Shown piece by piece: positions 42,316 through 51,482 of a stretch of DNA of 64,000 nt; the first letter of the stretch is position 1, and every line of letters begins with the position of its first letter. Below the pieces are notes generated by a model. It searched no databases. It saw only the letters and a list, made by a program, of their open reading frames with translations, and was not told the DNA's origin. Made by a program: the position numbers and the translations under genes. Source of the stretch: JAVBRD01 sp031548365 (lineage in GTDB: Bacteria > Bacillota > Clostridia > Christensenellales > UBA1750); NCBI GenBank assembly GCA_031548365.1, contig JAVBRD010000013.1:1-64000 (forward strand). The letters run 5' to 3'.

Positions 42316-42348
42316 GAGGCTTCAACGCGACGCGTTGAAGCCTTTTTT
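42316..42348 (+). terminator. intrinsic terminator of the spoIIIA operon
   Basis: GGCTTCAACGCG (42318-42329) pairs with CGCGTTGAAGCC (42331-42342), followed by six T's; A-run on the left makes it able to serve the minus-strand NIPSNAP gene. Confidence 0.92.
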
Positions 42349-42357
42349 CATGTTTTG

Positions 42358-42675
42358 CTATCCCTTGAAGTACGGCGCGGCGGACATCGTAAAGCTCTCG
42401 ACTTTGTCAACGATCGCCCCGCTCTCCTCGCTCTTGTCGCGCGCGGCGATCCACGCGGGATCAACGCGGAAGGCCGCCCAAGCGGCTGCCTGCGCTTCCG
42501 TGCTTTCAAAACGGCAGGTGTAGTAGAGTTTTTCTTTGCCGGTCGCGTCCACCCAGAAGCTCGTGACTTTGATGCCGTGCTTTTCGAACAATCCGAGCGT
42601 GTGATCCCTGAAACGCGCGTTGATCGCCTCCATACGTCCCGGCAGAATGTGGTAGATGCGCAGTTCGTCGATCAA
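42358..42675 (-). CDS. NIPSNAP family protein
   Basis: 105 residues. N-terminal strand IDELRIYHILPGRMEAINARF, helix, then GIKVTSFWVDATGKEKLYYTCRF and a C-terminal strand VDKVESFTMSAAPYF are typical of the NIPSNAP dimeric alpha/beta barrel. Biochemical role is unknown. The TTG start at 42675 has GGAGG eight bases upstream; longer frames run into the region upstream where they overlap the CorA gene. Downstream of corA with a 26-base gap. Confidence 0.8.
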   Translation of the reverse strand: MIDELRIYHILPGRMEAINARFRDHTLGLFEKHGIKVTSFWVDATGKEKLYYTCRFESTEAQAAAWAAFRVDPAWIAARDKSEESGAIVDKVESFTMSAAPYFKG

Positions 42676-42701
42676 ACAAATAACCTCCAGTATTGCGCCC
42701 T

Positions 42702-43628
42702 CTACAACATCCGCCTGCGCGACATGACGATGGTGACCGTCACCGAGAGCAAGAGCGAGAGCCCGAGGACAAGATAGAATCCGCCGGAATGCCCTTGAAA
42801 GGGCACGGGGACGTTCATGCCCCACAAAGAGGCGATGAACGTAGGGATGGCGAGAACGAGTGTGATGCCCGTTAAAAACCGCATGATCTCGTTGACCGAG
42901 TTCGAAATAATGGCTGCGAACGTGTTCATGGTGTTGTTGAGAATGTCGCGGAAAATTGTACACATTTCAATGGCCTGCTTGTTCTCGATGATGACATCCT
43001 CCAAGAGCTCGGTGTCCTCTTCGTATTTTTGAACGCGCTCAAGACGCAGAAGGCGCTGGAGGACAAGATCGTTGGACTTGAGCGAGGTTGAAAAGTACAC
43101 GAGAGACTTCTCAAAGCGCGTCATTTCCAGCAGGTCTTTGTTGCGCAGCGTCTGCTGAAGGCGGCGCTCGAGCGCATTGGTCTGGCGATCAATCTGCCGC
43201 AGGTCGGCCAGGAACTCGGCCGCGATGACGCCAAGGATCTGAAGAACGAACCGCGAGTGCTTCTGCGTGGCAAATCCGCGCCCGCGCGAGATGATGTCGT
43301 CGAAAAGGCGCACGGGCGTCAGCGATACGGTGACAATGATGTGGTCGCACAGAATGATGCCCATGGGCATGGTTGTGAAGCTGACGCCGTTGTCTTCGCG
43401 CTGTGTCACCGGAACGTCCACGATGATGAGTGTGTTGTGGTCGTCTTCCTCGACGTGAGCGCGTTCCTCTTCGTCAAGAGCGGCAGTAAACATCGCGGGG
43501 TCGATGGTCAGCGTTGCGCAAACGGTGTCGATCTCTTCCTTTGTGGGCTGGGTCATCCGGACCCAACAACCGCGCGCGATCGAATCGACGGTTGTGAGCT
43601 TGTCGTCACGCGTCAGGAAAAAGGTCAT
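42702..43628 (-). CDS. CorA-family magnesium/divalent cation transporter
   Basis: 308 residues. A soluble N-terminal funnel of about 240 residues (long helices with LEDVIIENKQAIEMCTIF) ends in two membrane segments; the signature GMN occurs in SLWGMNVP between them. A short C-terminus RRRML is basic, typical of CorA. It mediates uptake of Mg or other divalent ions. ATG 43628 is given; GTG 43640 has an SD that is too close. It is downstream of glyQS by 28 bases and may be read from that promoter. Confidence 0.88.
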   Translation of the reverse strand: MTFFLTRDDKLTTVDSIARGCWVRMTQPTKEEIDTVCATLTIDPAMFTAALDEEERAHVEEDDHNTLIIVDVPVTQREDNGVSFTTMPMGIILCDHIIVTVSLTPVRLFDDIISRGRGFATQKHSRFVLQILGVIAAEFLADLRQIDRQTNALERRLQQTLRNKDLLEMTRFEKSLVYFSTSLKSNDLVLQRLLRLERVQKYEEDTELLEDVIIENKQAIEMCTIFRDILNNTMNTFAAIISNSVNEIMRFLTGITLVLAIPTFIASLWGMNVPVPFQGHSGGFYLVLGLSLLLSVTVTIVMSRRRML

Positions 43629-43656
43629 CAAGGGCGTCACGCTCCAAACGGGGGAA

Positions 43657-45045
43657 TCAGAACCTTATTTTGTCCTCGATGTAACGCGTCAATGTGTCTA
43701 TGGCTACGCGTTCTTGTTTCATGGTGTCGCGGTCGCGCACGGTGACGCAGCCGTCATCGAGCGACTCAAAGTCGATCGTCACGCACATGGGTGTTCCAAT
43801 CTCGTCCTGACGGCGGTAGCGCTTGCCAATGGAGCCGGTTTCGTCATAATCCACGCAGAAACGCTTGCTCAGCTCCGCATGAATCGCGAGCGCTTTTTCA
43901 GAGAGCTTTTTTTGGAGCGGGAGGATCGCGGCTTTGTATGGTGCGAGCGCGGGATAAAAGCGCATGACGGTGCGCACATCGCCTTCTCCGACCGTTTCTT
44001 CGTCGTATGCTTCACACAGGAACATGAGTGTCGCGCGGTCGATGCCCAGCGCTGGTTCAATGCAATACGGCGTGAACTTTTCGTTCGTCACGGGATCCAG
44101 GTAATCCATGGCCGTTCCAGCGTGGGCCTCGTGCTGTTTCAGGTCGTAGTCCGTGCGGTCGGCGATGCCCCAGAGCTCGCCCCAGCCGAACGGAAACAGG
44201 TACTCAATGTCGGTTGTCGCCCGGGAATAAAAGGAAAGCTCCTCCTTGCCGTGGTCGCGGAAACGGAGGTTGTTCTCTTCGACGGCGAGGTCCAAGAGCC
44301 ACCTGCGCATGAACGTACGCCAGTAGTCGAACCACTCGAGGTCTTCGCCCGGGCGGCAAAAAAACTCAAGCTCCGCCTGCTCGAACTCGCGCGTGCGGAA
44401 TGTAAAGTTGCCGGGCGTGATTTCGTTGCGGAAACTTTTGCCGATTTGGCCGATGCCGAACGGTATTTTTTTGCGCGAAGTGCGCGCGACGTTCTTGAAG
44501 TTGACAAAAATGCCTTGCGCGGTCTCGGGGCGGAGGTAGACCTCATTTTGAGAGTCTTCGGTCACACCCTGGTGTGTCTTGAACATCATGTTGAATTTGC
44601 GGATGGATGTGAATTCGCTCTTGCCGCAGCCCGGGCACGCGACACCCTTGTCCGCGATGTAAGCGGACATGGCGTCGTTCGACATGCCGTCAACCTGCAT
44701 GTCCACACTGTTTTTCTTGTTCCAGTCCTCGATGAGCTTGTCGGCGCGGTGGCGCATTTTGCAGCCTTTGCAGTCGATGAGCGGGTCGTTGAAGTTGACG
44801 ATGTGCCCCGAAGCCACCCAGACCTCGCGGTTCATCAATATACCACAGTCCATGCCCACGTTGTAGGGGCTTTCCTGAATGAATTTCTGCCACCACGCGC
44901 GTTTGACATTGTTTTTGAGTTCAACGCCTAAAGGGCCGTAATCCCATGTGTTGGCCAAACCGCCGTAAATTTCACTGCCGGGGAACACAAACCCACGCGA
45001 CTTGCACAGGGCGACAATCTTATCCAAAGTCTTTTCAATCGGCAT
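43657..45045 (-). CDS. glyQS: glycyl-tRNA synthetase, single-chain (dimeric) type
   Basis: 462 residues, the homodimeric alpha2 class II type. Landmarks: GLANTWDYGPLGVELKNNVK, the motif 1/2 region with FRNEITPGNFTFRTREFEQ and ETAQGIFVNF, motif 3 in YCIEPALGIDRATLMFL, and the C-terminal anticodon-binding domain from about 330. A C-x-x-C zinc-type cluster CKGCKMRHRAD and CPGCGKSEF is also seen. ATG 45045 follows GGGAGGAGC. The leader is only about 20 bases, with no room for a T-box. Confidence 0.95.
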   Translation of the reverse strand: MPIEKTLDKIVALCKSRGFVFPGSEIYGGLANTWDYGPLGVELKNNVKRAWWQKFIQESPYNVGMDCGILMNREVWVASGHIVNFNDPLIDCKGCKMRHRADKLIEDWNKKNSVDMQVDGMSNDAMSAYIADKGVACPGCGKSEFTSIRKFNMMFKTHQGVTEDSQNEVYLRPETAQGIFVNFKNVARTSRKKIPFGIGQIGKSFRNEITPGNFTFRTREFEQAELEFFCRPGEDLEWFDYWRTFMRRWLLDLAVEENNLRFRDHGKEELSFYSRATTDIEYLFPFGWGELWGIADRTDYDLKQHEAHAGTAMDYLDPVTNEKFTPYCIEPALGIDRATLMFLCEAYDEETVGEGDVRTVMRFYPALAPYKAAILPLQKKLSEKALAIHAELSKRFCVDYDETGSIGKRYRRQDEIGTPMCVTIDFESLDDGCVTVRDRDTMKQERVAIDTLTRYIEDKIRF

Positions 45046-45074
45046 TTTGAAGCTCCTCCCACGAAGTTATGCCT

Positions 45075-45103
45075 ACTATAATGTCGGGGAAAGATAGTGT
45101 CAA
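45075..45103 (-). promoter_or_regulatory. consensus sigma-A promoter of glyQS
   Basis: Minus-strand TTGACA, a 17-base spacer, TATAGT. Transcription should begin near 45068, about 20 bases before the ATG. Confidence 0.85.
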
Positions 45104-45133
45104 GCGAAAACGCTCCAATTGTGCCGCGCGTGG

Positions 45134-45163
45134 TTGACAAGAGCATGTGTTAGCGGTTATCAT
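45134..45163 (+). promoter_or_regulatory. sigma-A promoter of frr
   Basis: TTGACA (45134-45139), an 18-base spacer, TATCAT (45158-45163), about 30 bases before the frr SD region. Divergent from the glyQS promoter. Confidence 0.75.
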
Positions 45164-45200
45164 CGAACCAAAGAGCAGATTGCCAACGGGAGGGAAAGGC

Positions 45201-45758
45201 ATGGACATCGCCCCCATTCAAACCGCACAGGAAAAAATGGCCAAGACGTCGCAAGTGCTGAAAAATGAGCTTCAGAGCATGCGAGCCGGCCGCGCCAATC
45301 CCCAGATTCTCGACCGCATCGTTGTGGATTACTACGGCACGCCTACGCCGCTTAAGCAGATTGGCAACATATCCGCGCCCGAGCCGCGCGTGCTGGTCAT
45401 CGCGCCATGGGATCCGAAGATGATCCCTGTGGTCGAAAAAGCCATTCAAAAATCGGACATCGGGATCAACCCGTCGAACGACGGCAAGATCATCCGCCTC
45501 GCGGTACCCGAGCTGACGGAAGAACGGCGTAAAGATTTGACCAAACTTGCGAAAAAGGTAACTGAGGAATCACGTGTGGCCGTGCGCTCTATCCGAAGGG
45601 ACGCCATCGAGCAAATCAAGAAGATGGAGAAAGCGTCCGAACTGACGGAAGACGACCGCAAACAGGCCGAAGAAGAGATGCAGAAGATTACGGAAAAGGC
45701 CATAGCCGAACTCGATAAAATTCTGGCCGAAAAAGAAAAGGAAATCATGACGGTATGA
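45201..45758 (+). CDS. frr: ribosome recycling factor
   Basis: 185 residues, full length. A long three-helix bundle with KNELQSMRAGRANPQILDRI near the N-terminus, a beta/alpha domain (DYYGTPTPLKQIGNI, PRVLVIAPWDPKMI) and the C-terminal helix ending AEKEKEIMTV. It splits post-termination ribosomes with EF-G. ATG 45201 has GGGAGGG in place. Its stop overlaps the next gene as ATGA, and the frr-uppS-cdsA-dxr-rseP order follows. Confidence 0.97.
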   Translation: MDIAPIQTAQEKMAKTSQVLKNELQSMRAGRANPQILDRIVVDYYGTPTPLKQIGNISAPEPRVLVIAPWDPKMIPVVEKAIQKSDIGINPSNDGKIIRLAVPELTEERRKDLTKLAKKVTEESRVAVRSIRRDAIEQIKKMEKASELTEDDRKQAEEEMQKITEKAIAELDKILAEKEKEIMTV

Positions 45759-45973
45759 CGCTGGAGCGGTACGCCGGGCTTTTGCTTGACGATGCGCTCG
45801 CGCTCGCGGCTCAAAGCGGCACTGAGGCTGAGGTTGTGCATAGCGCGCAGCCGCGCGGCAACCGGCTGACCGGGCAGGAAAGGGTCGTGCGCGCGTTTTG
45901 TGCGGGCGGAAAGCTGCTCCTGACAGTGTGCCAGTTCGAGGAAACCGGGTTTTCAGAGGAAACAATCATTTGA
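45755..45973 (+). CDS. small conserved-looking protein of unknown function
   Basis: 72 residues. It starts at ATGA overlapping the frr stop and ends at a TGA overlapping the uppS TTG start, so it is tightly integrated in the operon. No signal or membrane segment. N-terminal helix LERYAGLLLDDALALAAQSG, then a basic/beta C-terminal half with NRLTGQERVVRAFC and LLTVCQFEETGF. I have an impression of similar small proteins near frr or other operons in Clostridia, but no family can be named. Confidence 0.65.
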   Translation: MTLERYAGLLLDDALALAAQSGTEAEVVHSAQPRGNRLTGQERVVRAFCAGGKLLLTVCQFEETGFSEETII

Positions 45974-46692
45974 TCAGCGAAGCGGACGATATGACGAGCC
46001 TTCCCCGGCACGTGGCGATCATCATGGATGGAAACAGGCGCTGGGCCAAGGCCCGCGGTCTTTCCAGCAGTGAAGGCCACCGTGCCGGTGTCGGCGCGCT
46101 TGAAAACATCATCAGGAGAACCGGGAAACTTGGCATTCCTTATCTGACGGTGTACGCGTTTTCATCGGAAAATTGGTCACGGAGTCCGTCAGAAGTCGAA
46201 GGCCTGATGAAGCTTCTGTACACGTTCTTCACCAAGCAAATCGACGCGCTCGTCAGGGACGGCGTGCGTGTCGTGGTCGCCGGGGATGTGGACGGATTGC
46301 CGCTCATCCAGCGTGAGGCGGTCAGAGCGACCGTCGCGCGAACCAGCGGTAATGCCTCGCTGACGCTGTGCATATGCCTTAACTATGGCGGTCGGGATGA
46401 AACCGTGCGCGCAGCGCGCTCGCTGGCCGAAAAAGCGCAGCGCGGCGAAATTGATCCCGCCTCCATTGATGAGGCCGCGTTTGAGCGGGAACTGTATACC
46501 GCGGGCATGCCGGACGTCGACTTGCTCATACGCACAAGCGGAGAGCAGCGGCTGTCAGGCTTTCTTCCGTGGCAGGCGTCGTACGCTGAGCTTGTGTTCT
46601 CCGCGCAGATGTGGCCTGATTTCACCCCAGATGAGTACGATAACGCGTTGATGATTTACGCGACGCGAACGCGCCGCTTTGGGGGTGCGTAG
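45970..46692 (+). CDS. uppS: undecaprenyl diphosphate synthase (isoprenyl transferase)
   Basis: 240 residues (233 if ATG 45991). Signature IIMDGNRRWAKARG near the N-terminus with the catalytic aspartate, VYAFSSENWSRS near 70, and C-terminal DLLIRTSGEQRLSGFLPW with the RxSG(E)-R-SxF motif. It makes the C55 lipid carrier for wall synthesis from isopentenyl and farnesyl diphosphate. TTG 45970 is chosen because it overlaps the upstream stop (TTGA) and GAGGA lies nine bases upstream. Confidence 0.95.
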   Translation: MISEADDMTSLPRHVAIIMDGNRRWAKARGLSSSEGHRAGVGALENIIRRTGKLGIPYLTVYAFSSENWSRSPSEVEGLMKLLYTFFTKQIDALVRDGVRVVVAGDVDGLPLIQREAVRATVARTSGNASLTLCICLNYGGRDETVRAARSLAEKAQRGEIDPASIDEAAFERELYTAGMPDVDLLIRTSGEQRLSGFLPWQASYAELVFSAQMWPDFTPDEYDNALMIYATRTRRFGGA

Positions 46693-47520
46693 ATGAAGCA
46701 GGGGGACAATCTGCCGCTGCGCATCATCACGGGCGTGGTCGCGGCTGTTTACCTGGTCGCTGCGCTCACCTTTCGGGGTTGGTTTTTTCACATCAGCGTT
46801 ATCGCCATTTCGTTGATGTCGTTGTGGGAAGCCAACCACGCGATTAACGAAACCGGGCGGAAGACTTCGGTTTGGGCGGCGTTTGTTTACGCGGGCGGGA
46901 TGGTGCCGGCGTACTTCCTCGGCGGGATGCCGGCCGTGATCGCGCTGTACGCGCTCTGTGTGCTCGCTACGCTGTTTACGCTTGTCCTTCGCGGCAATGA
47001 CGACTGGGCTGTGACGAGTGTGCTCGTCTACCCGATGATCCCGCTGACCTGCCTTTTGCTCCTGCCCAGCGTCATCACGGAGGCAAGCGTGTACTCGGTC
47101 GCGCTCTGGCTGGTGTTCGCCGTTGCGTTTGCCACGGACACATGCGCGTACATCGTTGGCAAGGCCATCGGGAAACACCACATTGAGGCGATTCGCAGGG
47201 TTAGCCCCAACAAAACGCTGGAAGGATTCATCGGGGGAATCGCGGGGGGTACGCTGATTTGCGCGGCGGTAGTTTTCATTGCGCGGCAAGCGGGCAATCT
47301 GACCTTGGGTGTGGCGGAGTGGCTTCCGCTGGGTTTGGTCGGCGCGCTGGCCTCGGAAGTGGGCGACTTAACGGCATCCGCTATCAAACGCTCCTGCGGC
47401 ATCAAGGATTTCGGGCGGTTTTTCCCGGGTCACGGTGGCGTGCTTGACCGGCTGGATGGCGTTCTCTTCAACGCCGTATGGGTGATGGCATACTTTGTCG
47501 TCAGGGGGTTCTACTTTTGA
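46693..47520 (+). CDS. cdsA: phosphatidate cytidylyltransferase
   Basis: 275 residues and about eight membrane segments. C-terminal family signature SAIKRSCGIKDFGRFFPGHG, continuing to GVLDRLDGVLFNA, contains the metal-binding aspartates. It activates phosphatidic acid to CDP-diacylglycerol for phospholipid synthesis. ATG 46693 directly follows the uppS stop. Its own stop overlaps the dxr TTG (TTGA). Confidence 0.95.
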   Translation: MKQGDNLPLRIITGVVAAVYLVAALTFRGWFFHISVIAISLMSLWEANHAINETGRKTSVWAAFVYAGGMVPAYFLGGMPAVIALYALCVLATLFTLVLRGNDDWAVTSVLVYPMIPLTCLLLLPSVITEASVYSVALWLVFAVAFATDTCAYIVGKAIGKHHIEAIRRVSPNKTLEGFIGGIAGGTLICAAVVFIARQAGNLTLGVAEWLPLGLVGALASEVGDLTASAIKRSCGIKDFGRFFPGHGGVLDRLDGVLFNAVWVMAYFVVRGFYF

Positions 47521-48665
47521 GTGTGCCCATGAGACTGGCCATCTTGGGTTCGACCGGCTCCATCGGGCGTCAGGCGCTGGATGTCGTTCGTTTTCACCCC
47601 GAGCGTTTTAAAGTTGTCGCGGCGGTTGCCGACAGAAACGCTCAACTTTTAGCCGAACAAGCACGAGATATGGGTATTGGCTTTCTCGGGCTTCATAGAC
47701 CTCCTGAGGAGTTTCACGCGCCTGACGGACTAAACGCGGAATGGGTGTTTGGCGCTGAGGCGGCTGTCGCGGCGGCCACGTTACCCGAGGTTGACGCCGT
47801 GCTCTGCGCGGTCGTCGGCTCGGCGGGGATACGCGCGACGCTCGCGGCGCTCAAAGCGGGCAAGCGCGTGCTGCTTGCGAACAAGGAAACGCTAGTGGCG
47901 GGCGGAGAGCTCGTGATGCGCACGGCGAGGGCGTCAGGCGCGCTCATGCTGCCGGTGGACAGCGAGCACAGCGCAATCTTTCAGTGTCTGCAAGGCGCGT
48001 CGCAAGCGCCAAAGCGGCTCATCCTCACGGCATCCGGCGGGCCATTCCGCACATGGGGCAAAGAACGCATCGCGAACGCGACCCGGGCGGACGCGCTCGC
48101 GCACCCGACATGGCGGATGGGCCCTAAGATCACGGTTGACTGCGCGTCCATGATGAACAAGGGTCTCGAGCTCATCGAGGCGCGTTGGCTGTTTGACGTC
48201 CCGGGTGAGCGCATTGATATCGCGGTGCACCCGCAATCCATAGTCCACTCGGCGGTCGAGTTTGAGGACGGCTCGATCCTTGCGCAGATGGGTTCGCCGG
48301 ACATGCGCACGCCCATACAGCTCGCGATGACGTGGCCAGACCGGCTGCCATCGCCGGCTGCGCGCCTTGACATGTCGGCCCTCGCAACGCTGACGTTTGA
48401 ACCGCCCGATGAAGCGCGATTTCCATGTCTTGCGCTTGCGCGTGAAGCGCTGGGTGCGGGGGGGACCGCTCCCGCGATACTCAACGCCGCAAATGAGGAA
48501 GCGGTCGCTCTCTTCCTTGATGGCAGAATCCGTTTCGGCCGGATACCCGAGATGGTGCACAGCGCGCTCGGCGCGGTGGAGCACGGCCCTGCGGATACAC
48601 TTGAGAGTATCCTCGGTGACGACGCGCGTGCAAGAGCCTATGTGCGGTCGCACGTATTTACTTGA
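47517..48665 (+). CDS. dxr: 1-deoxy-D-xylulose 5-phosphate reductoisomerase
   Basis: 382 residues. NADPH-binding ILGSTGSIGRQALDVV at the N-terminus, ALLAALKAGKRVLLANKETLVAGG near 125, LPVDSEHSAIFQCL near 150, GLELIEARWLFD near 215 and the flexible loop. It commits carbon to the non-mevalonate isoprenoid route. TTG 47517 is chosen because AGGGGG precedes it at normal distance and it overlaps the cdsA stop; ATG 47529 is the alternative. The isoprenoid gene sits beside uppS, which uses its product. Confidence 0.95.
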   Translation: MSVPMRLAILGSTGSIGRQALDVVRFHPERFKVVAAVADRNAQLLAEQARDMGIGFLGLHRPPEEFHAPDGLNAEWVFGAEAAVAAATLPEVDAVLCAVVGSAGIRATLAALKAGKRVLLANKETLVAGGELVMRTARASGALMLPVDSEHSAIFQCLQGASQAPKRLILTASGGPFRTWGKERIANATRADALAHPTWRMGPKITVDCASMMNKGLELIEARWLFDVPGERIDIAVHPQSIVHSAVEFEDGSILAQMGSPDMRTPIQLAMTWPDRLPSPAARLDMSALATLTFEPPDEARFPCLALAREALGAGGTAPAILNAANEEAVALFLDGRIRFGRIPEMVHSALGAVEHGPADTLESILGDDARARAYVRSHVFT

Positions 48666-48686
48666 TCGCAAACTGAAAGGAACATC

Positions 48687-49718
48687 ATGTTTTCAACCAT
48701 CGGCAGCATCATTGCAGCCATACTAATTCTCAGTGTTCTCGTTTCCCTCCATGAGTTCGGTCATTATGCTGTCGGGCGTGTGTTTCACCTGCCCATCAAC
48801 GAGTTTGCGATTGGGTTCGGGCCGCGGCTGTGGTCGACGGACAAGAACGGCATCCGCTACTCGCTGCGTGCTTTTCCGCTCGGCGGCTATTGCAGCTTTC
48901 GGGGCGAGGAAGAGGGGAGCGATTCCCCCGATTCATTTTTTGCGCACGCAGCGTGGAAACGCGCTCTCATGACCATCGCCGGTCCCGCGATGAACCTGCT
49001 CTTCGGGTTCATCATGACCGTGTTCATCCTCGTTGTGGTCGGCGAGATGATGGTCGTTCCCGTCGTCGACACCATCGTGCCCGGCTCGCCCGCCGCGAAC
49101 GCGGGCATCATGGCCGGAGACCGCATAGTCGCGGTCAACGGCGTGCGGATGGAGGACACGTCCTCGATCGTGGAGGCCATCACCTCGCAGGGAGAGAAAA
49201 CGGTTGCGCTCCAGTTCGTTCGCGACGGCGTTACCAGGGAGTCAAGCGTCACACCTTACTATGACAATGAACTCGAGCGTCTGCGTGTGGGACTGTCGTT
49301 CGGATATGAGCGGACATGGCTTGGTTTGGGCGAATCGCTTTCGCTCTCCGTGAAATACTGCGTATATGTCGTCCGGGAGATGCTGGGCGCATTCGGCAAC
49401 CTGTTCAGGGGGCGCGGTTTTGACGATGTGGGCGGTCCGGTGGGCACGATCTCCCTGATCAGCCAATCGGTCAAGAGCGGGCTGGACACGGTTTTGCACA
49501 TGGTCGTTTTGCTCTCAATCAACTTGGGCGTGTTCAACCTCTTGCCTCTGCCCGCGCTCGACGGGGGGCGCCTCTTGTTCCTCGGGGTCGAGATGGTGCG
49601 CCGACGGCCGGTCAACCGCGACAAAGAAGCGTGGGTCCACTACGTGGGTTTGATCGCGCTCCTCGCGCTCGTCGTGGTATTCACATTCAAAGACATCCAA
49701 AAGCTGATCACGGGCTGA
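48687..49718 (+). CDS. rseP: RIP metalloprotease RseP (site-2 protease)
   Basis: 343 residues. Zinc-binding LHEFGHYAVGR near residue 22, a PDZ domain at about 130-210 (VPGSPAANAGIMAGDRIVAV), and the C-terminal motif NLLPLPALDGGRLLF near 285 with the third zinc ligand. Four membrane segments. It performs intramembrane proteolysis, including release of anti-sigma factors or signal peptide remnants. ATG 48687 is preceded by GAAAGGA. Confidence 0.95.
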   Translation: MFSTIGSIIAAILILSVLVSLHEFGHYAVGRVFHLPINEFAIGFGPRLWSTDKNGIRYSLRAFPLGGYCSFRGEEEGSDSPDSFFAHAAWKRALMTIAGPAMNLLFGFIMTVFILVVVGEMMVVPVVDTIVPGSPAANAGIMAGDRIVAVNGVRMEDTSSIVEAITSQGEKTVALQFVRDGVTRESSVTPYYDNELERLRVGLSFGYERTWLGLGESLSLSVKYCVYVVREMLGAFGNLFRGRGFDDVGGPVGTISLISQSVKSGLDTVLHMVVLLSINLGVFNLLPLPALDGGRLLFLGVEMVRRRPVNRDKEAWVHYVGLIALLALVVVFTFKDIQKLITG

Positions 49719-49795
49719 GGCCCGCGAAATAGACGGTCCACGCGCGGCGCGGTCGTATCCATCAAATGAATTTGTCGAGGAGGACTCATTTCAAC

Positions 49796-51478
49796 GTGTC
49801 TAAACTAAAAACTGAAAAAATGCCGAGACTGCGCATCATCCCGCTTGGCGGGGTGGACGAGATCGGCAAAAACATGACGGTCATCGAATATGGTGACGAC
49901 ATCGTCGTGGTTGACTGCGGCTCAATTTTCCCGCGCGAAGACATGCCCGGCGTGGATCTGGTGATCCCGGACACGACATACCTTCAGCGCAACAAGGACC
50001 GCGTGCGCGCCTTCCTGATCACACACGGTCACGAAGACCACATCGGTGGCCTGCCCTACGTCCTAAAGCAGGTCAACGCGCCGGTCTATGGCACACGCCT
50101 GACCATCGCGCTGTGTGAGCACAAGCTCAAGGAACAACGTGTGGGCAACACGACGCTTAACACCATCAAGCAGGGTGACTCCGTGCAAATCGGGTGTTTC
50201 AAGGTCGAGTTCATCCGTGTGGGACACTCGATAGCAGGCGCGGTCGCGCTGGCCATCCACACGCCCGTTGGCGTCGTTGTTCATACGGGCGATTTTAAGG
50301 TCGACTATACGCCGGTGGACGGCGAGATGATCGACTTGCAAAAATTTGCTGAACTGGGCAAGCGCGGCGTGCTGTGCCTACTCGCGGACTCAACCAACGT
50401 CGAACGGCCCGGCTACACCATGAGCGAGAAAAAGGTAGGAGAGACGCTCAACAACCTGTTTAAACGCGCGTCCGCGCGCATCATCATCGCGATGTTTGCT
50501 TCTAACGTCCACCGCATACAGCAGGTGGTCGACGCGGCAATTCGCCACAGCCGGCGCCTGTGCTTTTCCGGGCGTTCCATGGTCAACATCGCGAACCTCG
50601 CCATCCAGCTCGGGGAACTGAAGATACCTGAGGGTCGTTTGGTAGATATCGACGATCTCGACTCGCTCGAAGAAAGCGAAATCGTCGTGCTCACGACGGG
50701 CTCGCAGGGTGAGCCTATGTCGGGATTGACACGCATGGCCAATTCCGAGCATAAAAAGCTTGAGATCCGCGAAAGCGATATGGTCATTATCTCCGCGACG
50801 CCCATTCCGGGCAACGAAAAATCCGTTTCGCGCGTAATCGACCAGCTGTATCGACGCGGCGCAAACGTCATTTACGAGGCGCTTGAAGACGTGCACGTCT
50901 CCGGGCATGCGTGTCAGGAGGAGCTCAAGCTCATCCACGCGCTGGTCAAGCCCAAGTTCTTCATCCCCGTGCATGGCGAGTACCGGCACTTGCACCACCA
51001 CGCGCTGCTCGCGGACTCGATGGGCATGAGTTCCAGCTGCATCGTGGTGCCCGAGCTGGGCGACATGATCGAGTTGACGCGCAACCACATCCGCATCGCG
51101 GGCGAGGTGCCGACGGGCAGCATCATGATTGACGGCCTTGGCATCGGCGACGTGGGTAACGCGGTCATTCGCGACCGCAAGCTGTTGTCTCAGGATGGTC
51201 TGATGATTGCCGTCGTGGGCATCTCGCGCGAAAAACGCGCGATTACCTCCGGCCCGGAACTGCTCTCGCGCGGGTTCGTATTCGTACGTGACAGCGAGGT
51301 GATGATTGATGAAGCGCGCGAGGTCGTCAAAAGAACGGTTCAGGAAGCGCTTAAACAGAAGAACATCGACATATCCGGTATGCGACAGACACTGCGGGAC
51401 GACCTGCACGCCTACCTCTACAAAAAGACGAAACGCAACCCCATGATCCTCTCCTTTATCATGGAAAGCAAGGAGTGA
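49796..51478 (+). CDS. rnj: ribonuclease J
   Basis: 560 residues. Metallo-beta-lactamase motif LITHGHEDHIGGLPYVLK near residue 70, LLADSTNVERPGY near 205, a beta-CASP region with FSGRSM and TTGSQGEPM, and ISATPIPGNEK; the C-terminal RNase J domain follows to the end. It degrades mRNA 5' to 3' and endonucleolytically. The GTG start at 49796 has GAGGAGG upstream. The next gene, a YlbF protein, begins five bases after the stop. Confidence 0.95.
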   Translation: MSKLKTEKMPRLRIIPLGGVDEIGKNMTVIEYGDDIVVVDCGSIFPREDMPGVDLVIPDTTYLQRNKDRVRAFLITHGHEDHIGGLPYVLKQVNAPVYGTRLTIALCEHKLKEQRVGNTTLNTIKQGDSVQIGCFKVEFIRVGHSIAGAVALAIHTPVGVVVHTGDFKVDYTPVDGEMIDLQKFAELGKRGVLCLLADSTNVERPGYTMSEKKVGETLNNLFKRASARIIIAMFASNVHRIQQVVDAAIRHSRRLCFSGRSMVNIANLAIQLGELKIPEGRLVDIDDLDSLEESEIVVLTTGSQGEPMSGLTRMANSEHKKLEIRESDMVIISATPIPGNEKSVSRVIDQLYRRGANVIYEALEDVHVSGHACQEELKLIHALVKPKFFIPVHGEYRHLHHHALLADSMGMSSSCIVVPELGDMIELTRNHIRIAGEVPTGSIMIDGLGIGDVGNAVIRDRKLLSQDGLMIAVVGISREKRAITSGPELLSRGFVFVRDSEVMIDEAREVVKRTVQEALKQKNIDISGMRQTLRDDLHAYLYKKTKRNPMILSFIMESKE

Positions 51479-51482
51479 TTCC

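Noticed and set aside
43504..44931. Plus-strand 475-codon frame over glyQS
   Set aside because: Antisense to an unambiguous glycyl-tRNA synthetase; its length follows from base composition.
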